A stretch of DNA of 64,000 bases from an uncultured Haliea sp. (GTDB taxonomy: Bacteria > Pseudomonadota > Gammaproteobacteria > Pseudomonadales > Halieaceae): NCBI GenBank assembly GCA_947258585.1, contig CAMYIZ010000009.1, positions 42,493 through 106,492 of the forward strand. The letters run 5' to 3'. Shown here in pieces: positions 8,878 to 18,442 of this stretch. Within the stretch, counting starts at the first letter, position 1. Every line of letters begins with the position of its first letter. The position numbers were made by a program, and so were the translations under genes. The notes under the pieces are model-generated. The model was given only the letters and a program-made list of their open reading frames with translations, ran no database searches and was not told the DNA's origin.

Positions 8878-11130
8878 TCAGAATTCATAACTTAGCCGCG
8901 CGCCGAAGGTGCGTGGGGGAGCAATGAAGTCAACAAAGAACAATCCGGTCGCCGCAGCACCCTGTCCATACTGTTCGTTGTTAATGTTCTTCGCGTAAAG
9001 TGAAAGCGTCAGCTGATCACCTGGTAGACGCAATGTGGCGCTGGCATTGGTCACAAAAATCGAATCGTACACGATGATGTTGCGAATATTAGAAGGATAT
9101 TCATCTTTCCAGAAGGCACCTGCACGCAAGGATAGTTCCCCGGCTCGACCCAGATCAATGCCATCGTAGATAAAGCTGGCGCTTGCGGAGTGCTTGGCTA
9201 CGTTAAAGAAGTCGAGATCTGCGGCGCGCTCCGGATCGAGAATTCCGTCAGCGGGAAAATCGACATCTATTCCGAAAAACTCATCATAATCCGCATCGAC
9301 ATAGGCGAAACTACCGAAGAAGGTCAGCGCGGAACTAGCAGACCAGGCAAAATCAATCTCCGCACCGGAAATAGTTGCCGAGGCAGCATTTTCAACAGTC
9401 TGCAAATTGTCTGCGTCAAGAATAGTGCGCTGTAGATCCTCGAAATCATTGTAGTAGAGCGCTGCGTTCAAGCGCGCGGCGCCATCGAAAAATTCAAGCT
9501 TGGATCCAACTTCGAAGGCATCAACGGATTCTTCGTCGAAGGGGCCCGCTGGCGTTTGCGGGTTGGGATTACGACCATTGAAACCGCCGCTTCGGAAGCC
9601 ACGCGTCCAGGATGCGTAGGCGAGCCAGTCATCCGAGATACGCCAGTTGAGGCCTAGTTTGGAACCCAGATTTTCCCAGCTCTCCTCCAGATCTTGATCA
9701 AATGTACAATTGGCAAAATCAAAACTGCAATTGCCAAAGCTCGCCACTTGTGCCTCTTTGGCTTCATCCGTATAGCGCAGACCAACAATCAGCGAGAAAG
9801 AATCGCTAAGGTCGTAGACGCCCTGGGCGAACAAAGCCCACTGATCGTGATCTTGTCGTGAGTTCAGGGCCGGCGTCACAGCGCCGTCAAATATGACACG
9901 CCGTTCTTTATAATCGAGTTCCTGTGAAAAGTAATATAGACCGGTTGTAAGATTCAGAGCACTCGAGACCTGGCCTGACCAACGTAACTCTTGAGAAAAT
10001 TGCTCCTGATCAACCCAGGGTTCAAAGTTGAAAATCGACAATGCCGAGCCGTCACTGTCCACCCGGCTGCGCTGCTCCATTTCCCGGGCGCCAGTCACCG
10101 AGGTAAACACCCCTCCGCCAACGCTCCAATTCACTTCTGCGATCAAGTGAGCCCACTCAAGCTTGTTGTTGTTGGGATCATTCAGAGCAAGGTCGAATTT
10201 GTCATCCGGTGGCACAAAGCCAGACTGGGATACTGTGGTCAGCGGATTGAAAATATTGCGGGCTGCAGGTCCATCACCTTCGTCTTTCCCGACCTCGGCG
10301 ACCAAATCGACTGTCACATCATCGCTGGCTTGCCAGCGCAGCGAAGGACGTATGACGTAAAATTCGCGCTCGCCGACATCCTCGCCGGCCAAATTGTCGA
10401 AAATATCGTCGTTTTCTTGATATTTGAAAGCCAGGCGCCCCGCCAGATCGCCGTTGCTGGAGGCCGTCTCCAGAGCACCTGCGACTTCGAAGTGACCAAA
10501 ATTTCCTACTCCGGCCTCAAGACGCCCTCCGCTCTCGCCGCTTGGACGTCGCGTGCGCAAAACCACTGCGCCGCCGGTAGTATTGCGACCGAACAAAGTT
10601 CCCTGCGGACCCGCCAACACCTCAGCCGAAGCCAGATCATAGACATCAAGAACGCCCCCCGCAGCAATGCCAAGTGGCATCCCGTCCACGACGATCGATA
10701 CGGTTGGGTCTTCGGTCACAACCGTACCAATAGTGCCCATTCCCCGGATATTGAAGTTGGCATAGCCTCGTATTGGCGAGGTTGGCGGCATGTCGGCGGC
10801 AGGGACCAGCTGCCCCAGATCGGCAAGATCGACAACCTGAGCCGTCTCCAGCATGTCGCCACTGAAACCATAAATTGCAACCGGTACGTCCTGCGCGTTC
10901 TCGACCACACCACGTTTTTGAGCGGTCACCACGACTTCCTCCAGCTTGCCCCGTCTATTGTCCTCCTGGGCGTAGATGGCGGACGAGCTCAAAGCCATCC
11001 CCACCGCCGCGGGCAACAACGCTAGCGCCAACGCGCCCGTGGGCTTACGCGAGAAATTAAGCCGGTTGGTCACAGGCGTGCGTGTGGTATCAGCGCACCC
11101 GATTTGGTCGATAGCATTGGAATATATCAT
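8878..11130 (-). CDS. TonB-dependent outer-membrane receptor (island)
   Basis: The 750-residue protein is an outer-membrane beta-barrel that imports a ligand using TonB energy. An unusually long N-terminus ends in a signal sequence (ALALALLPAAVGMALSSSAIYA, cleavage near residue 54). It is followed by a TonB-box-like stretch LEEVVVTAQKR and the plug domain with NIRGMGT and VLAGPQGTLFGRNTTGGAV. The barrel finishes in YEF with an aromatic last residue, as expected for BamA-dependent insertion. The plug is typical of the FecA/iron-complex-like group that also imports non-iron substrates in catabolic clusters. It heads the receptor-P450-SDR unit and is divergent from the MFS transporter. Confidence 0.93.
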   Translation of the reverse strand: MIYSNAIDQIGCADTTRTPVTNRLNFSRKPTGALALALLPAAVGMALSSSAIYAQEDNRRGKLEEVVVTAQKRGVVENAQDVPVAIYGFSGDMLETAQVVDLADLGQLVPAADMPPTSPIRGYANFNIRGMGTIGTVVTEDPTVSIVVDGMPLGIAAGGVLDVYDLASAEVLAGPQGTLFGRNTTGGAVVLRTRRPSGESGGRLEAGVGNFGHFEVAGALETASSNGDLAGRLAFKYQENDDIFDNLAGEDVGEREFYVIRPSLRWQASDDVTVDLVAEVGKDEGDGPAARNIFNPLTTVSQSGFVPPDDKFDLALNDPNNNKLEWAHLIAEVNWSVGGGVFTSVTGAREMEQRSRVDSDGSALSIFNFEPWVDQEQFSQELRWSGQVSSALNLTTGLYYFSQELDYKERRVIFDGAVTPALNSRQDHDQWALFAQGVYDLSDSFSLIVGLRYTDEAKEAQVASFGNCSFDFANCTFDQDLEESWENLGSKLGLNWRISDDWLAYASWTRGFRSGGFNGRNPNPQTPAGPFDEESVDAFEVGSKLEFFDGAARLNAALYYNDFEDLQRTILDADNLQTVENAASATISGAEIDFAWSASSALTFFGSFAYVDADYDEFFGIDVDFPADGILDPERAADLDFFNVAKHSASASFIYDGIDLGRAGELSLRAGAFWKDEYPSNIRNIIVYDSIFVTNASATLRLPGDQLTLSLYAKNINNEQYGQGAAATGLFFVDFIAPPRTFGARLSYEF

Positions 11131-11384
11131 GGTGTTTCCCTCTTATGATTGTGGTCGGGGCAGACCGCAGCGGCACTTAAAATAACCACTGGGTAGCACG
11201 GACGTTGCGCAGTATTTCGAATCAGAACATATTTTACTTGCTCGCGTCCATCAACTTAACCTAACATCAAAAGCATTCGTGTCCAACACAAATTTCGCCG
11301 CGGAAGCATTACCGCAAAGACTATTGCCAAGACTGAAGCCCCGAAATGATTCGCGAGGCATCTATCGAGGAAAATGATAAAATA

Positions 11385-12749
11385 ATGAGCAGTACTGACG
11401 TAGTCCACTCGCAACCGAATCCCTCGGAACATGAATACCCACTACCGCGCACCGCTTGGTACGTCACGGGTTTACTCACTGTCATCTTCATCTTTTCTTT
11501 TATTGATCGGCAAGTACTCAACCTGCTGGTCGGGCCAATCCAGAGCGATCTGAAGCTGAGCGATACGCAGGTTAGTCTCCTGCAGGGTCTCGGGTTTGTT
11601 GCAACGTATGTATTGCTCAGCATCCCACTGGGACGCCTTGTGGATACGCGAAAACGGATCAATATTATTGCCGGCGGCATTGCGGTCTGGAGCATTGCCA
11701 CAGCGGCCTGCGGCTTCGCCCGCAGCTTTGGTGGACTCTTTGTCGCTCGCGCAGGAGTGGGGGTGGGAGAGGCGACTCTCACGCCCGCGGCGTGGTCGCT
11801 GATCGCGGATTACTTTCCACCAGAGCGACGCAGCCTTCCTTTTAGCATTTTTCTGATGGGACCTTACATAGGGGTCGGCATAGCCATGGTTGCGGGCGGT
11901 GTGGTCATGGAGTTGTTGGCTGGCATGGACAGCACGGCACTGCCCCTGATAGGCACTTTGGCACCGTGGCAATTGACCTTTCTAATCGTTGCAGCACCCG
12001 GGGCACTCTTGCTTGGCTTGATATTACTGGTCAACGAGCCCACCCGCCGAGGACTACTTCCTGGCACCGCCCCGGTCGCCGCAAACATTGATGACATCAA
12101 AGCCTGGGTCCGCCGCCACAAGCGGATTTATGTCGCTCTACTGCTCGGTGTACCTTGCATCGTACTTGTGCTTTACGGATTGCAAGCCTGGATTCCCACC
12201 TACTTGGTACGAGTTCATGGGATGAGTCTCGGGGAGGCGGGTACGCAATACGGCCTCATTGCCATGATCTCGGGCTCGCTCGGCGTTATTTCTGGTCCAT
12301 TTGTCGGGCGCATATTGGAGCGGCGCGGTCACGTGGATGCTCACCTGCGCGTCGCCGTCATTGCTTTGATGCTCATGATACCCAGCCTCGTCGGGCTGGC
12401 TTTCGCTGGGGACGCGAACAAGGCACTGATCTATATTGCGGTCGTGAGCTACCTGGTGCCCTTGCCGCTTGCCTTGGTGGCAGCGGCGCTGCAATCGGTA
12501 ACACCCAACCAGATGCGGGGCGTGCTAGTGGGCACGTACGTTGTCACGACTAACGTGGTCGGACTGGCATTGGGACCCAGTCTGGTAGCGCTGGCGACTG
12601 ATTACCTGTTCGCAGATCCCAAGGCCGTGGGACAGTCACTTGCGCTGGTGGGTTCGCTGGCCGCCATTCTGGGGATGCTACTAATTGGCAGGGGACTTAA
12701 ACCTTTCGCCGATATGTTGCGAGCCGAGCGCGCAGGGACACTTGCGTGA
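11385..12749 (+). CDS. MFS transporter (spinster-like)
   Basis: A major facilitator superfamily permease with 12 predicted membrane segments. The first (YVTGLLTVIFIFSFIDRQVLNLL) carries the FIDRQ signature common in spinster-like bacterial members, and the A-type loop GRLVDTRKR follows TM2. A longer frame opens at 11346. I chose the ATG at 11385 because the protein then starts MSSTDVVHSQPNPSEHEYPL, close to the first membrane helix as in relatives; a GAGGA lies 13 nt upstream of it. Its position opposite the TonB receptor suggests that it moves the imported compound across the inner membrane, which is inference. Confidence 0.88.
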   Translation: MSSTDVVHSQPNPSEHEYPLPRTAWYVTGLLTVIFIFSFIDRQVLNLLVGPIQSDLKLSDTQVSLLQGLGFVATYVLLSIPLGRLVDTRKRINIIAGGIAVWSIATAACGFARSFGGLFVARAGVGVGEATLTPAAWSLIADYFPPERRSLPFSIFLMGPYIGVGIAMVAGGVVMELLAGMDSTALPLIGTLAPWQLTFLIVAAPGALLLGLILLVNEPTRRGLLPGTAPVAANIDDIKAWVRRHKRIYVALLLGVPCIVLVLYGLQAWIPTYLVRVHGMSLGEAGTQYGLIAMISGSLGVISGPFVGRILERRGHVDAHLRVAVIALMLMIPSLVGLAFAGDANKALIYIAVVSYLVPLPLALVAAALQSVTPNQMRGVLVGTYVVTTNVVGLALGPSLVALATDYLFADPKAVGQSLALVGSLAAILGMLLIGRGLKPFADMLRAERAGTLA

Positions 12750-12773
12750 GCTCTGGATTCGCTACCCGATCGA

Positions 12774-13298
12774 CTAGGGTGTTTTTGTTTGCGACTGATC
12801 TGGCCAATCCGCCGCTTCCGGTGGCGCGCCGGGCCAGCGCTTACGCAAGTCGGATGCCAGACCATCGGGTAAGTCAGTCAGCGGCATTGCGTACAGCTGA
12901 CTTACCTGACGCTCATGAAAACGCCACTGCCCAGTCTCGCGGCGGTAGCGATCATGATACCGCAAGGCCACGGCGTAGGCCGTGCCGTCAATGGCAAGTT
13001 CTGCATGGGCCAGTACCGTACCGTGTGCATCGTCTTCGCCATCAAATTCCAACACTTGACGATGAGGCACATGGAAAGTAGGCCCAAAAGCGGCAATACG
13101 TTGCGCATAATAATCGATAACCTTGTCACGGCCACTCACAACTCCCTGCACGCTATCGAAAATACAGTCGTGGGTGAACAGTTCCGCGAGAGCGACTAGA
13201 TTTTTGTCATCCACCGCCAAAGCATAGTGCGTGATCAGCTCTCCCAGCTCAGCCCTATCCTCTAGCTGTTGTACTCTTTTCATCAGATCGTCACTCAC
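12774..13298 (-). CDS. SnoaL-like (NTF2-fold) protein 1
   Basis: The 174-residue protein has the cone-shaped NTF2/SnoaL fold pattern. It opens with a helix containing LEDRAELGELITHYALAVDDKN, followed by LAELFTHDCIFDSVQGVVSGRDKVIDYYAQR and beta-rich segments ending in WRFHERQVSQLYAMPL. Members act as small dehydratases, isomerases or cyclases on hydrophobic ring compounds, or simply bind ligands. The C-terminal tail (DLRKRWPGAPPEAADWPDQ) is unconserved. It is the last of four minus-strand genes (EthD, EthD, SnoaL, SnoaL), separated by 36 bp from its partner. No catalytic assignment is possible from sequence alone. Confidence 0.82.
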   Translation of the reverse strand: MSDDLMKRVQQLEDRAELGELITHYALAVDDKNLVALAELFTHDCIFDSVQGVVSGRDKVIDYYAQRIAAFGPTFHVPHRQVLEFDGEDDAHGTVLAHAELAIDGTAYAVALRYHDRYRRETGQWRFHERQVSQLYAMPLTDLPDGLASDLRKRWPGAPPEAADWPDQSQTKTP

Positions 13299-13334
13299 AC
13301 AAACCTCCGAGAATGCGCATGTGTTTGACCAGTT

Positions 13335-13727
13335 TTATGCAGCAAAATTCTCCGGCATGACGATATAGCGCTGAATCAGGCCGTCGCGAAGCTCCACCCA
13401 CCCAACAAAACCGAGACTGTTCCCTTCGGGCCCGACGACTCGCGCACGAAAGGCCCCACGGTCACCTGATACTATTGCCTCATCGACGACGTGCTTGATC
13501 TTAATCACCTGCATTTCCCCCACGCGGTCGCTCATGAACGCATACAGCGCATCCTGGCCATCCAATCGATCCGTGTGGCGTGAGTCATGACCGTCGTGAG
13601 CCCAAACCTGTGTATGCTGCCAGATTACATCCGGAGTGAAAGCCTTGACCGCATCTCCAGGTCTGGCGGTGTCGACGTTGTCGAAATAAACGCTTTGGAG
13701 GTGATGAAGTAACTCATTGTCGTTCAT
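13335..13727 (-). CDS. SnoaL-like (NTF2-fold) protein 2
   Basis: A 130-residue protein starting MNDNELLHHLQSVYFDNVDT. It has the SnoaL pattern of an N-terminal helix, a loop with FTPDVIWQHTQVWAHDGHDS, a helical GQDALYAFMSDRV, and C-terminal strands GFVGWVELRDGLIQRYIVM. The frame stays open upstream to 13994, but that extension is antisense to the neighbouring EthD gene; the ATG at 13727 leaves a normal 16-bp gap. It is only weakly similar to the SnoaL protein next door, so the pair is not a recent duplication. The role is probably in the same pathway. Confidence 0.82.
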   Translation of the reverse strand: MNDNELLHHLQSVYFDNVDTARPGDAVKAFTPDVIWQHTQVWAHDGHDSRHTDRLDGQDALYAFMSDRVGEMQVIKIKHVVDEAIVSGDRGAFRARVVGPEGNSLGFVGWVELRDGLIQRYIVMPENFAA

Positions 13728-13743
13728 GTCAAGGGCCTCTCTT

Positions 13744-14586
13744 TTATCGGTGGAAAAAGGGTGCAGGTGGCAATCGGTCAGGCAGCACCGCAACCGTCTC
13801 GTCCACCTCACGAAAGAAAAAACTGTCAAATAATTCCTGTTCAAGATCGCGCAGAGCTGCATCACACTGGGCTCGCCAAGCACGAAAAGCCTCCGGTGTG
13901 GCAAACCAGTACTCTGCCATACCATCGAAGTGCGCCATGAACATTCCGCGACCCCTAATACTTTCATTACTGAAGGCGCCAGACTCGGGAGCAAAAAAGC
14001 CGTTGATTACATCCAGATCCGTGGGGAAATTAACAAGATGCCCCACCAGTCCTGGCGTATTTCTGCTCAGTGCAGCGTAAGCTCCTCCCCACACTGCTTC
14101 AAAGGCTTCTCGAGGCATCTCCCGACGGCGCTTCCCGAACATGACAAGCTTGAATATTTTTTGCTCGGGCCTACGCACCGGTAACACTACCTGCTCGCGC
14201 ACGTGGAACTGACAGGGCGCACCCGAGTAGAGGAAAGGCGCATCACCGCCCACACCGGCAACGCTATCATCAACTTCCAGGCCATGCGGACCTGGCTTAT
14301 CCATGGCTGGCGCCTTGGCACTAAAATAATCGTTCAACGAGTCGAACATTAGCTGACCATAGCCATCCCAGTAATCATCGAAGCCCGGAGGCTCCTGGCC
14401 ATTCAAGTAGCCGGCGAAGTCGCCTAGCGTTTCCGTCATAGGCCGATTGGCCCTTACGTTCAACAGATAGCCTCTGATTTTCCTGAGTCGACGCCCATAA
14501 GAGTTGTGGTAGCCGGCATGCGCCGCTCGGTACTCATCGTGGGTGAGCATTTCGTTGCGTCGGACAAACCCAAAAACTTTCAACAT
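13744..14586 (-). CDS. Double EthD-domain protein A
   Basis: The 280-residue protein contains two EthD-like ferredoxin-fold halves. The first starts MLKVFGFVRRNEMLTHDEYRAAH and the second at about residue 145 with FKLVMFGKRRREMPREAFEAVW; each is followed by a GLVGHLVNF- or IRGYLLNV-type strand. EthD was named for its requirement in ethyl tert-butyl ether degradation beside a P450, where its exact role is unclear. Related folds serve as small monooxygenases, cyclases or lyases. The C-terminus ELFDSFFFREVDETVAVLP recurs in the adjacent paralogue. It lies 15 bp after that paralogue in the same operon. Confidence 0.82.
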   Translation of the reverse strand: MLKVFGFVRRNEMLTHDEYRAAHAGYHNSYGRRLRKIRGYLLNVRANRPMTETLGDFAGYLNGQEPPGFDDYWDGYGQLMFDSLNDYFSAKAPAMDKPGPHGLEVDDSVAGVGGDAPFLYSGAPCQFHVREQVVLPVRRPEQKIFKLVMFGKRRREMPREAFEAVWGGAYAALSRNTPGLVGHLVNFPTDLDVINGFFAPESGAFSNESIRGRGMFMAHFDGMAEYWFATPEAFRAWRAQCDAALRDLEQELFDSFFFREVDETVAVLPDRLPPAPFFHR

Positions 14587-14601
14587 AACGCTGCCTTATA
14601 A

Positions 14602-15501
14602 CTAGCGGTAATAGAATGCGGGTGGGGCGCTTCGATTGGGCATGACGATAACATTCTCATCCACCTGCACGTACCACAGCGAGTCAAATAGCTGGCGCTC
14701 CATTTCAAGGATGCGCGCAATTTCCGGGTGTGTCTTGCGTGCTTCCAGGAAACATTCCAGGTCATCGAAATACAGCTCAATGGCACCCGTCCACAAATCA
14801 TAGAATTGCTTGCGAAATGCTCGACCCTCAGCGGTGAAGCACCAATGGTCATCTGGATAATAGCCCTTCGCGGCCGCATCGATATCTTGATCACGAAAAT
14901 TCACGATTAGACCATTAAGCCCAGTCATGGAACCACACAATGGCGCATAGCGCTGCAGAACCTCGCGCTTAAAATCAGCTATCGAGAGCGCTGGCGCGAG
15001 ACGGAAAAATTGCACGAGCTTACAGGGTCGGGTCTCAGCCCTCATGACTGGCACGATGACAGTTTCTTCCATTCGCGTGTGGTAGGAACGGAATTGTGAG
15101 CTGGCGCTGTCGACGCGGTCAAAAAGGTAGGGGCCGTCACTCATCGTCCAGTCCGGGTCGATCGTCAACCCGCGATCAGTTGCGCGCGTTGGCTCCGGAG
15201 TGCCCGCCTCGATCCAGCGTCTGCGATCGTCAAATAACACAGCTGGGAAACCATCCCAAAGTTCCAGAAACCCTTTCGGCTCACAAAGCACCGTGACCAT
15301 ATCGGAGGATGCCAAGCGCTTGCCAAGGCAGATACTCTCGTCGTGTATATTGACCGTATATCCGCGTATTGCTTTCAATCGCCGTGTGTTGCTGCAGTGG
15401 AAACCCACATGCCCCGCCCTGTATTCATCGTGCGTGAGCAAGGACACGTTACGCTTGAGAAAGGCCCAGACCTTAAACTGGTCAGTGGATTCGTTTGTCA
15501 T
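14602..15501 (-). CDS. Double EthD-domain protein B (paralogue of A)
   Basis: A 299-residue protein clearly related to its neighbour. Both share LTHDEYRAxHxGxH, RRLKxIRGYxxN near the N-terminus, ELFDSxxxxxVDExVxVxPxR near the C-terminus, and a Phe-x-x-Arg end. The second half begins near CKLVQFFRLAPALSIADFKREV. It is the first gene of the EthD-EthD-SnoaL-SnoaL set. The start is uncertain: the frame opens at 15525 (MITLMAFSMTNES), and the ATG at 15501 gives MTNESTDQFKVWAF, closer to the paralogue. No strong ribosome binding site is seen at either. Divergence between A and B suggests an old duplication and possibly distinct steps. Confidence 0.8.
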   Translation of the reverse strand: MTNESTDQFKVWAFLKRNVSLLTHDEYRAGHVGFHCSNTRRLKAIRGYTVNIHDESICLGKRLASSDMVTVLCEPKGFLELWDGFPAVLFDDRRRWIEAGTPEPTRATDRGLTIDPDWTMSDGPYLFDRVDSASSQFRSYHTRMEETVIVPVMRAETRPCKLVQFFRLAPALSIADFKREVLQRYAPLCGSMTGLNGLIVNFRDQDIDAAAKGYYPDDHWCFTAEGRAFRKQFYDLWTGAIELYFDDLECFLEARKTHPEIARILEMERQLFDSLWYVQVDENVIVMPNRSAPPAFYYR

Positions 15502-15594
15502 AGAGAACGCCATCAAAGTTATCATTATTGCTTGCTACACAACTGAAGTTGCACTAGATTGTTGTTGGTGTCAAGCAAGTTTGAGCGGCGGTCT

Positions 15595-16671
15595 ATGTGG
15601 GTAAGTGATCAGGTAGTGGCATCCATCGCTGAAGGTGTGCTTCAAGCACTCGGTGCCTCACCGCAGTCGGGGCGCATCGTTGCTCGCTCGCTCTTGCGAT
15701 CAGATCACCGCGGTACGCATACCCATGGCGTCAGCTTGCTACCGCTATATGCCCAAATGATCCAGGCCGGTGCTATTGATCCGAAGGCCAGCCCCAAAAG
15801 TGAAATGATCAGTGGCAGCCTCGCCCGTATCAATGGATGCAATGCTTTCGGACAATTAACTGCCAAGAGTGCGATCGACACGGGGCTGGCAATGGTCGCT
15901 GAAACAGGCGTCGCGGCGGTAGCGGTGCGCGACGGTGCACACTTGGGCAGACTCGGCGAGTGGGCAGAGCAGGCCTGCAACGCGGGCATGGCATTTCTGG
16001 CTTTCACCAACACGGCAGGGGGCGCTCTCAATGTGACCGGGCCCGGAGCCCGGGGCCCGGTTCTGTCAACCAACCCACTAGCGATCGGCATCCCCACATA
16101 CGATGGCTTAAGTCACGATGTTATCGTGGATTTTGCGACCTCCCAGGTCGCCGGTTCCCGAATACGTGAAGTAGCCAATGCAGGTGGCAAACTTGAACCG
16201 GGCTGGGTGGTAAGGCGGGACGGCAGTCCGACCGTTGAGCCTGATGATTTTCTCGACGGCATCGCGACACTGCTACCGCTAGGTGGGTTGTGTGCGGGGC
16301 ACAAAGGCTTTGGACTCACCGTGGCGGGCGAAATGCTGGCAGCCCTGGCCGGGGGACTCATGGCCGGAGAACGCGATACCCCCTGGTTCAGTAATGGGGC
16401 ATTGTTTTGCCTGCTGGATGTGCGACGCTTCAGCTCTGCGCAGGAATGGGGTGAGCGCAGTCGCCGTTTTGCTGAGTATCTTCAGGCGCAAGGCTGTCGA
16501 CTACCGGGTGCGGGCCAGAGCAAATCGTCTTCCGGCGATGGCGGCCAGGTCGAACTCTCTACACACGTAGTTGCGGGATTGTTAGAGCTGGCTCAAGACT
16601 TCGGAGTAGACACCCTAGGCCTTACCGCCCCCTCTGGCGCCTCCAGCGGCACAGTTAAACAGACATGGTGA
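15595..16671 (+). CDS. Malate/L-lactate dehydrogenase family (Ldh2-type) oxidoreductase
   Basis: A 358-residue NAD(P)-dependent 2-oxoacid/2-hydroxyacid dehydrogenase of the Ldh2/YlbC/YiaK family, structurally unrelated to classical LDH. Visible family features are the catalytic-region RSDHRGTHTHGVSLLPLY at about residues 38-55, VAVRDGAHLGRLGEWAEQA, and NTAGGALNVTGPGARGPVLSTNPLAIGIP. GHKGFGLTVAGEMLAALAGG follows later. The frame opens earlier at a TTG (15559), but the ATG at 15595 fits family length and is preceded by GCGGCGG. It is divergent from the EthD operon and 42 bp upstream of the acyl-CoA synthetase, with which it is probably transcribed. The substrate is unknown. Confidence 0.88.
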   Translation: MWVSDQVVASIAEGVLQALGASPQSGRIVARSLLRSDHRGTHTHGVSLLPLYAQMIQAGAIDPKASPKSEMISGSLARINGCNAFGQLTAKSAIDTGLAMVAETGVAAVAVRDGAHLGRLGEWAEQACNAGMAFLAFTNTAGGALNVTGPGARGPVLSTNPLAIGIPTYDGLSHDVIVDFATSQVAGSRIREVANAGGKLEPGWVVRRDGSPTVEPDDFLDGIATLLPLGGLCAGHKGFGLTVAGEMLAALAGGLMAGERDTPWFSNGALFCLLDVRRFSSAQEWGERSRRFAEYLQAQGCRLPGAGQSKSSSGDGGQVELSTHVVAGLLELAQDFGVDTLGLTAPSGASSGTVKQTW

Positions 16672-16713
16672 CTAGACGATCATCACTCTAGACCTACGAA
16701 GGGAGCGATCATT

Positions 16714-18306
16714 TTGCAAGTATCCAAATCCACCGGGAGCAGCGATTCCTATAGACCAACTAGCGAGGTTCTCGCAGCCGGTCAACTATCGGTTTATGAG
16801 TTGTTTAAAGAGCAGGTATCAAGACAACCAGCCAAACCCGCATTGCTCGATAAACATGACGCTTACACCTATCAGGAATTGCTGCAACGAGTGGATGCCC
16901 TTTCCCAGGCTCTGTCAGAGATGGGCGTGGGTGCTGGCGACCGGATCGCGGTGCTGGCGGAGAATCGCAGGGAGTATATTGAGTTGCACTTGGCCGCAGC
17001 ACGGAAGGGGGCTATCGTCGCCTGTCAAAACTGGCGGCTGAACACCTCAGAGCTTGAACACTGCGTGGGGCTGGTGGCGCCCGCGCTGTTGGTATTTTCT
17101 CCACGCTTCGAGGATCAAGCCCGAAGCCTGGCCAAACACAGAGAAATACCCATACTCGCCTTCGGCGATGCCTACGAAAACCTGCTAAGCCAAACTGGAG
17201 CGCCAACAACGCTACCCGCTCAGGATATAGAAGCCGGCTTATTGATTCTTTATACCAGCGGCACCACGGGCCCGGCAAAAGCGGCATTGATTAGTCAGCG
17301 GGCGCTCATTGCGCGCATGACTCTACTGCAGTCTGACCTAAACGCCACTCCTGAAGACAGTTTCCTCGCATGGTCACCGATGTTCCACATGGGTGGCAGC
17401 GAACACAGCATCTCCACTCTGATGATGGGTGGAAGTGTCTATGTTGCAGATGGTTTTGATGTTGACTACATTGTCCGCGTTATCGGTGAAGCAAAGCTCA
17501 GCTGGCTGATTTTGGTGCCAGCCACCATCGAACGCTTGCTCGCCACACTGGATGCAAAGGATACAAAACCGATTGGCATAAAGTGCGTCGGGGCAATGGC
17601 GGATCTACTACCTAAGAAACAGATCGCACAAATCAGTGCCCGCCTGAACGCGCCTTTCCTGAATAGCTTCGGTGCCACCGAAACTGGCATAGCTCCGGCG
17701 TCGCGAGGCCTCATACCCATAGGCGCCGTGCCCGAGAGACTATCAAAACGTTTGAACTCTCTGTGCGCGTTGCGCCTGGTAGACTCCGAAGGTAAGGAAG
17801 TCCCGGCAGGCACAGCCGGCGAGGCCATGGTAAAAGGCCCCACTTTGTTCAGCGGCTACTGGGGGAACGACGAGGCCAATGCCAAGGATTTCGCCAATGG
17901 GTGGTTTCGTATGGGCGATCTGTTTACCGCCAATGCCGATGGCAGTGTCGACTTCGTCGGGCGCGCAAAGTATCTTATCAAATCGGGTGGGGAAAATATC
18001 TATCCGGCAGAAATCGAAAGTGTTCTATTGACTGATGGACGTGTTAGGGACGCGATTGTCGTCTCGCAACCCCATGAACGATGGGGAGAGGTGCCCGTCG
18101 CAGTGATTGCCTCAGAAGAAGTCGCCCTCGATACGCTAGAGAGCGACTTACGAGCCAATTGTCTACGAGACCTGGCAAGCTATAAAGTGCCAAAGGCGTT
18201 TCATTTTATCGATTTCGACGAGTTCCCCCGAAGTTCAAGCGGAAAGATCGTAAGACAGGATGTGGAAGATTGGTTGCGTCAGCGCGAGAACGACCTGGCA
18301 TGTTGA
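16714..18306 (+). CDS. Acyl-CoA synthetase (AMP-binding, class I adenylate-forming)
   Basis: This 530-residue enzyme activates a carboxylic acid to an acyl-AMP and then an acyl-CoA. The P-loop TSGTTGPAKA spans 181-190. FNSFGATE-type A5 sequence (LNSFGATETGIAPA), WFRMGDLFTANADGSVDFVGRAK (A7/A8) and the A10 lysine in SSSGKIVRQDV (about K511) are all present, so it should be active. The start is TTG at 16714, supported by a strong GGGAG at 16701-16705 eight bases upstream. It probably feeds a carboxylated intermediate of the island pathway into CoA-dependent breakdown. No beta-oxidation genes are beside it. Confidence 0.93.
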   Translation: MQVSKSTGSSDSYRPTSEVLAAGQLSVYELFKEQVSRQPAKPALLDKHDAYTYQELLQRVDALSQALSEMGVGAGDRIAVLAENRREYIELHLAAARKGAIVACQNWRLNTSELEHCVGLVAPALLVFSPRFEDQARSLAKHREIPILAFGDAYENLLSQTGAPTTLPAQDIEAGLLILYTSGTTGPAKAALISQRALIARMTLLQSDLNATPEDSFLAWSPMFHMGGSEHSISTLMMGGSVYVADGFDVDYIVRVIGEAKLSWLILVPATIERLLATLDAKDTKPIGIKCVGAMADLLPKKQIAQISARLNAPFLNSFGATETGIAPASRGLIPIGAVPERLSKRLNSLCALRLVDSEGKEVPAGTAGEAMVKGPTLFSGYWGNDEANAKDFANGWFRMGDLFTANADGSVDFVGRAKYLIKSGGENIYPAEIESVLLTDGRVRDAIVVSQPHERWGEVPVAVIASEEVALDTLESDLRANCLRDLASYKVPKAFHFIDFDEFPRSSSGKIVRQDVEDWLRQRENDLAC

Positions 18307-18442
18307 GTGAACAACAAAATTGACTCACATAAAGGGCGGAAGCTAATTTCCATCCAAAACTAAAATGCCGGCAAATTAATTCCCTCCAGCCAGGCAAAAG
18401 TGGCTATCCGCCTTTATCCAATCGTCCTAATCCATTCGTTGA

